NCBI RefSeq assembly: GCF_000282495.1
Contig: NZ_AKJE01000007.1
Location: 1-37,706 of the forward strand
DNA from: Pseudomonas sp. GM79
Lineage (GTDB): Bacteria > Pseudomonadota > Gammaproteobacteria > Pseudomonadales > Pseudomonadaceae
Length of the DNA stretch: 37,706 nt
Direction: 5' to 3'
The translations under genes were made by a program, and so were the position numbers. The notes beneath the pieces are model-generated. The model was not told the origin of the DNA and ran no database searches. It worked only from the letters and a program-made list of their open reading frames with translations. Shown here piece after piece: positions 33,401 through 37,706 of this stretch (its first letter is position 1; each line of letters begins with the position of its first letter).

Positions 33401-34158
33401 GCGACGCCCTGGTGACAGATGGCGAGCAACTCATCCGCCCATTGGCGCCAGGGCATCTTGAGTTCGAGCAAAGCAGCCCGTCGCTCCTGCAGGCACTCGG
33501 CAATCAACTCGGCAGGCTCTTTACCTTCAACACTGTCACGCTCACTGGCGAACAAGCCACGCACTCGCGGCAGCAACGCCGCCGGGCCACCCCAATTGCC
33601 GCGAACCCAGTTCAACGCATCGCCTTGCATCGGATAGCAGAACAGGCGCCAGTAGTCGCGCAGGACTTCGCCGAGCAAATCACTATGATCGGTTTCCAGG
33701 GTCTGGGTGAACAGGCTTCCACTGTCGAACGCATGTTCGCGCAACATGCGCTGACACCAACTGTGGATGGTCGATACCGCCGCTTCATCCATCCACTGGG
33801 CGGCGATGTCCAGGCGGTTTGCACAGCCGGACCACTGCTCGGGGAAGTACTGCTCGCGCAATTCAGCAATGAGGCCATCCGGAGCCGGTGTCTCATCGCG
33901 GAAAAACCGTGCGGCTTCAGCCAGCCGTGTGCGAATACGTTCGCGCAGCTCTTTGGTCGCAGCATCGGTGAAGGTCACTACCAGGATTTGCGGCGGCAGC
34001 AACTCACGGCCAAAACCACTCGATTCGCCGCCGTGACCAAGGACCAGACGCAAGTACAGCGCAGAAATAGTGAAGGTCTTTCCGGTCCCGGCGCTGGCTT
34101 CGATCAGTTGGCTACCACGAAGCGGGAATGCCAGGGCCAGCGGTGTTTTCGTGGTCAT
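30469..34158 (-). CDS. recB: Exodeoxyribonuclease V beta subunit, RecB helicase-nuclease
   Basis: 1229 residues from the ATG at 34158, which overlaps the recC stop (ATGA) and follows GGAGG; an upstream Met in frame would lengthen it by 11 residues inside recC without need. RecB is the 3'-to-5' helicase and the only nuclease of RecBCD. Walker A is EASAGTGKTFTI (20-31); Walker B VALIDEFQDTDPVQY; motif V/VI VVTIHKSKGLEYPLVFLPF. The nuclease centre near the C-terminus (about 1100-1125) reads FIDLTFEHDGRYYVADYKSNWL, with the Asp, Asp and Lys of the active site. Confidence 0.97.
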   Translation of the reverse strand: MTTKTPLALAFPLRGSQLIEASAGTGKTFTISALYLRLVLGHGGESSGFGRELLPPQILVVTFTDAATKELRERIRTRLAEAARFFRDETPAPDGLIAELREQYFPEQWSGCANRLDIAAQWMDEAAVSTIHSWCQRMLREHAFDSGSLFTQTLETDHSDLLGEVLRDYWRLFCYPMQGDALNWVRGNWGGPAALLPRVRGLFASERDSVEGKEPAELIAECLQERRAALLELKMPWRQWADELLAICHQGVASKSVDGRKMQPRYFEPWFEKLRAWAEDESLEQLDIGTGFTRLTPDGMAEAWKGEAPRHPGLDAMAGLKTSLDGLPTPDAAVLQHAARWVGARFEEEKRRRAEMGFDDMLLRLDAALQSEGGERLATLIREQFPVALIDEFQDTDPVQYRIFESIYRIEDNNPETGLFLIGDPKQAIYAFRGADIYTYLRARQATTGRLHTLGTNFRSSHGMVSAVNHVFERAESREQGRGAFLFREKNGENPVPFLPVESQGRKEVLQIDGQVVPALNIWHLSADQPLSGAVYRQQLAAACASEITALLNGGQQGCAGFIQDGKDFKGLLPSDIAILVRDGKEAQAVRGELSARGVRSVYLSDKDSVFAAQEAHDLLTWLKACAEPDVERPLRAALACITLNLSLAELERLNQDELAWETRVMQFRGYRELWRKQGVLPMLRRLLHDFQLPQALIARNDGERVLTNLLHLSELLQQAAAELDGEQALIRHLSEHLALSGQAGEEQILRLESDEQLVKVVTIHKSKGLEYPLVFLPFICSAKPVDGSRLPLHYHDATGKAQVSLKPTPELIAQADDERLAEDLRLLYVALTRAQHACWLGVTDLKRGNNNGSTLHLSALGYLLGGGASLAESAGLRRWLEDLQQDCPALNYGEMPEATAEHYHPPRNEATLLAPLIPKRKASENWWIASYSALRIGDSLSVGSDEAPESPQAQKLFDDERLDPQAPREVIAGGADIHRFPRGPNPGTFLHGLLEWAGDEGFAAAPQTVEDAIARRCNRRGWEGWITTLSDWLQHLLKSPLHIGGGQAPVVFEQLTQYRVEMEFWFASHKVDVLKLDELVRQYTHNGVARVAAEPVLLNGMFKGFIDLTFEHDGRYYVADYKSNWLGVDDAAYTVPAMEQSILDNRYDLQYVLYLLALHRQLKARLVDYDYDRHVGGALYLFLRGTRAASQGVYFARPPRELIERLDRLFQGKPEPKAEPAWEQGVLL

Positions 34159-37100
34159 GCGCGCGCCTCCTCGCTGGTCAATGAACGCCAAGGGGCTTCA
34201 AGCAGAGGCCGATACAAAGCGTCGCACCAATCGGGGAAGGTTTCATCGGCAATCAGAGCATCGTAGTCGGCGAATTGCCGAGCGAGTGCCGGGCTTTCGC
34301 GGCGCTCGCCGTCAGTGGTCTGGCCGTCGCCTTCATAGGTCTTGCGGGCAGCGGCGTCAGCTTTGGCCGGGTCGGTTTGAGCGAGCCAGGCGAACGCTGT
34401 TTTTACTGCAATCGGCAGCGGCCGGCGCATGCCCGTTTGCCAAGCCAACAACAGGTCGCCCAGAACCCTGGACGCTGCGGTCTCCTCCATCGGACCGAGC
34501 AACAAACTGTCGTCGCTGGCCACCAACGCAGTGGTCATTGGCATGCCGCTGGCACAGGCAACCAGGTGATTGACCCAAGGTCGCGTCAGGCGATGCCATT
34601 TGCGGGCCTTGATCGAACCGATGCTGTTGGGAATCGTAGTCACCGACAACAACCCGCCATCTGCGCGTTGATGCAGGCCACTGAGCCAGCCTTCCAGACG
34701 CAATCCTTGTAGCTCCACACTCACCGGCAACGCGCTGGTGAGCGGGGTCGGCCATAACGCCAGAAGCTGCTGATAGCGCAGCAGCAGATCCGGCAGCGGC
34801 TCGATCAACTCTCGCTGAAGACATTCACCAAAACCGGCCATGGGCAAGAGCCCGCTGTTTTGCAGGCGCTTTGCCTGCGCCTCCAGTACCTGATCGGTTT
34901 GCTCCAATTGTCCCAATGCCGCTTCGAGCAAGCTGTCGCTGAGGCTATAGCGTTGCAGCGCGTCGAGCACAAATGGCTCTTCATCAGCCAAAGGCACTTC
35001 TGCAGCCTCGAAGAACACTTTGAGCCGGTGGCTGAAGAAATGTCGTACAGGGTTGCGCAGAAAATCCTGCAGCTGACCCAGGCTCAGCGGCTCGTCCTGG
35101 ACGTAGGGTTCAAGCACTTCGATATCAGTCGCCAGATCACTGGCTTGATGTAGAACCTGCCACTCGCTGGCGTAGCTGAATAGATCTTCGCCTTCATGAA
35201 AGTAGCGAGCGCTGAACGGTTGCAGCGGGTGTTCCTGAGTCATGGACTCAAGCAGGTCATCATTATCATCGTGCAGTCGCCAGCCGCTGCCGAGATGATC
35301 ACGCAACTGCCCTATCAACACCGAAGCAGGGCGCTCGCTGTTGTCCCGAATACTGCGGCCGACCCAACTGATATAGAGTTGGTCGCGTGCCGACAACAAT
35401 GCTTCCAGCAACAGATAGCGATCATCTTCACGTCGGGAGCGATCACCGGGGCGGTAGTCACTGCCCATCAGGTCGAAATCCAGCGGCGGCTGCGCGCGAG
35501 GGTAATCGCCGTCATTCATGCCAAGCAGGCAGACCAGTTTGAAGGGGATTGCTCGCATGGGCATCAAGGTACAGAAGTTAACGGCCCCGGCAAGGAAGCG
35601 CTGAGACAGACGACCTTGGTCGAGCCCCGCCAGCCAGGCTTCACGGACTACGGTCAACGGTAATTCGTCGTGCAAACCTACGGACTCGCAGGTCTCAAGC
35701 CAGGTCTCACGCAGCTCTTCGAGTTGGGCCAACAAATAGTCGTCATGCTCGTTGCTGGCCAGGAAGAATAACTGCACCAAAGCTTGCAACCGCGAGCCCC
35801 ATTGTTTGGGCGCTGCAGGTTGAGTGAGTTCCTGGTGAGCAACTTCCAATGTATCCAACAACGCCACCAAAGGGCCTATGAGCGCAGCATCCAGACCACC
35901 AATTTCGTCGTAGGGTTCAATCCCCTCGCAGGCACTGGCGCTGCCCACGGCATAACCCAGCAACATCCGTCGCAGACCGAAACGCCAGCTGTTTTGCTCC
36001 AGTTCCTCAGGCAGACCCAGGCCCGCACGCTGCTCGGCGTTCATCCCCCAGCGAATGCCTGCGCCTTCGATCCAGCGATGCAAGGTCGGCAGATCTCGTT
36101 CCTCTACGCCAAACCGGGCGCGTAATGCGGGAACGTCGAGCAGATCCAGGATCTCGCTGACAGGGAAACGACTGTCGGGAAGTTTGAGCAGGTGTTCGAC
36201 AGCAATCAGTAGCGGATCCCGGCCGCGCTGGCCTTGATCCGCAAGTGTGAAAGGAATGAAGCGCGGATCAAAGCGATCGATCTGACCAAAAACAGCACGG
36301 ATATGCGGGGCATAACTGTCGATGTCCGGGACCATCACGATTACGTCGCGAGGCCTGAGGTCTGTGTCAGCACTGAATCGTGCGAGCAACTGATCGTGGA
36401 GTATTTCCACTTCGCGTTGAGCGCTATGGGCGATGTGAAAACGGATCGATTCGTCTTTTTTCAGATCGACAGCAGCCCAACGCTCGCGAGTCTCGTTCAA
36501 GGGACGCAATTCCAGGATATCGTCCTGCAACTGATTGAGCATGTTCTGTGGCTGGCTTTCGCTGAAAAGATCGATGCGCCCGTCGCGAAACGCCGAGCGA
36601 TAGCTATTGGGATCGTCGTAGCTGTCGAGCAGATTAATGTAGTCCCGCCCCTGCTTGCCCCACGCGGCCAGTAGCGGATGGGCATGCTGATGGAGCGTTT
36701 GCGCGTCGAGTACGACCGGCATGCCGCTCTTGCGAGCCTGGCGCTTGTACTGATGTCGCAACAGATCTTTATCAGCGACGATGTCCGCCCAATGGTGACG
36801 ACATGGGTTGTGTACGCACAGTAAGACCTGGCTGAATCGAGCAAGCCCGGCAAGCGCTTCCAGGGCCTGAGCAGGCAGTGAAGAAATCCCGAAAACGATC
36901 ACCCGCGAAGGCAATCCACTCGGCGCTACGTCGAGGCTATTGATGCGCTCGATAAAGCGTTGGTGGACGCCTGCGCGGCTTTGCGCCATGCCTTGTTCAC
37001 CGACATCCAGCAACAGCGCACGCCACAGCTCCGCCTGCCAACAGTTGGCCGGGGACAGGGCTTTGGCCTCGCCTCTACCATTTCGTAACTGATGACGACC

Positions 37101-37607
37101 TTCTGCCCAGTCTTCGAGCCAATCGGCACGGTAGACCTGATATTGGTCGAACAGGTCCGCCAGTCGCTCCGCCAATTGATAGCGTTTACGTAAGTCGGTG
37201 TCATGGGTAAGAAAGCGCTGCAGAGGTTCGAAGTGCGGTTGGTTGATTAACTGTGGCAACAGACGCATCAGACGCCAGGTCAGCGGGGCTTTATCGAGAA
37301 GGGATTTGACCGGGATCTCGTCACGTCCCAGCACCATGCGATAAAGCTGCCACATGAAGCTGCCCGGTAACTGCACATCGATGGCAGCGGCGATTCCGCA
37401 GCCGCCCATGTCGTCATCTTCGGGGTCTTCGGCCAGTGCCAGCTTCAGCCATTGGGCGATGCCGTTGCTCTGTACCAGGGCGATTTCATTTTCCAAGGGG
37501 GCCAGCGGGTAGCGCCGCATCCAGCTGACCACCAGGCTGCGCAACTCGTCCAGACGGTTGCCGTGAACCACCATAAAACCAGCACTGAGGGACGTAGCGT
37601 CCGGCAT
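34155..37607 (-). CDS. recC: Exodeoxyribonuclease V gamma subunit, RecC
   Basis: 1150 residues from the ATG at 37607, 6-8 bases after AGGAAG; the frame extends eight codons further to an ATG without a ribosome binding site. RecC holds the complex together, splits the duplex and reads Chi; its helicase and nuclease-like domains are inactive. Visible are the N-terminal VHGNRLDELRSLVVSW, NEIALVQSNGIAQWLKLALAED, SSLPAQALEALAGLARFSQVLLCVHNPC, MVPDIDSYAPHIRAVFG and MNDGDYPRAQPPLDFDLM. It is the first gene of recC-recB-recD, all coupled by four-base overlaps. Confidence 0.96.
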   Translation of the reverse strand: MPDATSLSAGFMVVHGNRLDELRSLVVSWMRRYPLAPLENEIALVQSNGIAQWLKLALAEDPEDDDMGGCGIAAAIDVQLPGSFMWQLYRMVLGRDEIPVKSLLDKAPLTWRLMRLLPQLINQPHFEPLQRFLTHDTDLRKRYQLAERLADLFDQYQVYRADWLEDWAEGRHQLRNGRGEAKALSPANCWQAELWRALLLDVGEQGMAQSRAGVHQRFIERINSLDVAPSGLPSRVIVFGISSLPAQALEALAGLARFSQVLLCVHNPCRHHWADIVADKDLLRHQYKRQARKSGMPVVLDAQTLHQHAHPLLAAWGKQGRDYINLLDSYDDPNSYRSAFRDGRIDLFSESQPQNMLNQLQDDILELRPLNETRERWAAVDLKKDESIRFHIAHSAQREVEILHDQLLARFSADTDLRPRDVIVMVPDIDSYAPHIRAVFGQIDRFDPRFIPFTLADQGQRGRDPLLIAVEHLLKLPDSRFPVSEILDLLDVPALRARFGVEERDLPTLHRWIEGAGIRWGMNAEQRAGLGLPEELEQNSWRFGLRRMLLGYAVGSASACEGIEPYDEIGGLDAALIGPLVALLDTLEVAHQELTQPAAPKQWGSRLQALVQLFFLASNEHDDYLLAQLEELRETWLETCESVGLHDELPLTVVREAWLAGLDQGRLSQRFLAGAVNFCTLMPMRAIPFKLVCLLGMNDGDYPRAQPPLDFDLMGSDYRPGDRSRREDDRYLLLEALLSARDQLYISWVGRSIRDNSERPASVLIGQLRDHLGSGWRLHDDNDDLLESMTQEHPLQPFSARYFHEGEDLFSYASEWQVLHQASDLATDIEVLEPYVQDEPLSLGQLQDFLRNPVRHFFSHRLKVFFEAAEVPLADEEPFVLDALQRYSLSDSLLEAALGQLEQTDQVLEAQAKRLQNSGLLPMAGFGECLQRELIEPLPDLLLRYQQLLALWPTPLTSALPVSVELQGLRLEGWLSGLHQRADGGLLSVTTIPNSIGSIKARKWHRLTRPWVNHLVACASGMPMTTALVASDDSLLLGPMEETAASRVLGDLLLAWQTGMRRPLPIAVKTAFAWLAQTDPAKADAAARKTYEGDGQTTDGERRESPALARQFADYDALIADETFPDWCDALYRPLLEAPWRSLTSEEARA

Positions 37608-37706
37608 AAAGGCTTCCTTGGGAAAATACAAAAGCTAGGGCCGAACCTTAGCACTGTCATCAGACTGTGACAGCCGGGAGCGGTCCGATAATGCTGTACG
37701 AACTTT
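37608..37706 (-). promoter_or_regulatory. Upstream region of recCBD
   Basis: The last 99 bases hold an inverted repeat CTGTCA/TGACAG (37654-37659 with 37668-37673). A weak -35/-10 pair (ATGACA, 17 bases, TAGCTT) can be drawn on the minus strand, but only the -35 matches well. The rest of the promoter may lie here or beyond the window. Confidence 0.3.

Noticed and set aside
37685..37706. Start of another gene at the right edge
   Set aside because: Only a few bases are available and no start, ribosome binding site or conserved residues can be judged.

Overview
The window looks like chromosome of a Pseudomonas of the fluorescens group. Evidence: GC-rich codon usage, two REP-type inverted repeats typical of that group, a recC-recB-recD operon, a yfiR-yfiN-yfiB operon and an mmsA-mmsB pair with a divergent LysR gene. 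No tRNA, rRNA, CRISPR array, transposase, integrase or phage gene was seen.

Left flank (1-3100): an MdaB-type quinone reductase gene, divergent from a small antibiotic-biosynthesis-monooxygenase (YgiN-type) gene. Next come a TauE/SafE permease gene and a divergent LysR gene, with a perfect 29-bp REP inverted repeat between those two. Just after the LysR gene is a seven-codon start stub with a good ribosome binding site, possibly the remains of a gene cut off where the next region begins.

Centre (about 3100-21900): an accessory cluster that I do not recognise as any described system. It encodes a flavin reductase, a LysR DNA-binding domain standing alone, a chorismate-lyase-like protein (UbiC type), an ArsR regulator, a complete RND efflux pump (outer membrane factor, transporter, adaptor), an acyl-CoA-dehydrogenase-fold flavin monooxygenase, a beta-hydroxyacid-dehydrogenase-like oxidoreductase and a luciferase-like monooxygenase. 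A second operon encodes dTDP-glucose synthesis (rmlA, rmlB), a 725-residue two-domain protein with prenyltransferase-type repeats, a glycosyltransferase and a two-domain hexapeptide acyltransferase. No polyketide or peptide synthase is present. I infer a small-molecule pathway: chorismate-derived 4-hydroxybenzoate is a plausible aromatic start, two reduced-flavin oxygenases modify it, an activated 6-deoxy sugar is attached and acylated, and the RND pump exports the product. The product is unknown.

The strongest new signal is an 18-bp palindrome, GTACG-N8-CGTAC, before four transcription units of this cluster (3165, 12408, 13485, and a weaker copy at 21630). At three of them it fills the spacer between recognisable -35 and -10 boxes. 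At 13485 one copy serves two overlapping, opposed promoters. This ties the scattered, differently oriented operons into one regulon. ArsR and the stand-alone LysR domain are the only regulators inside the cluster and so the first candidates for its binding protein.

Right flank (21900-37706): a small cupin gene, mmsB and mmsA (valine catabolism) with a divergent LysR regulator, the yfiRNB cyclic-di-GMP control operon, and recC-recB-recD (RecBCD helicase-nuclease) to the end of the window.
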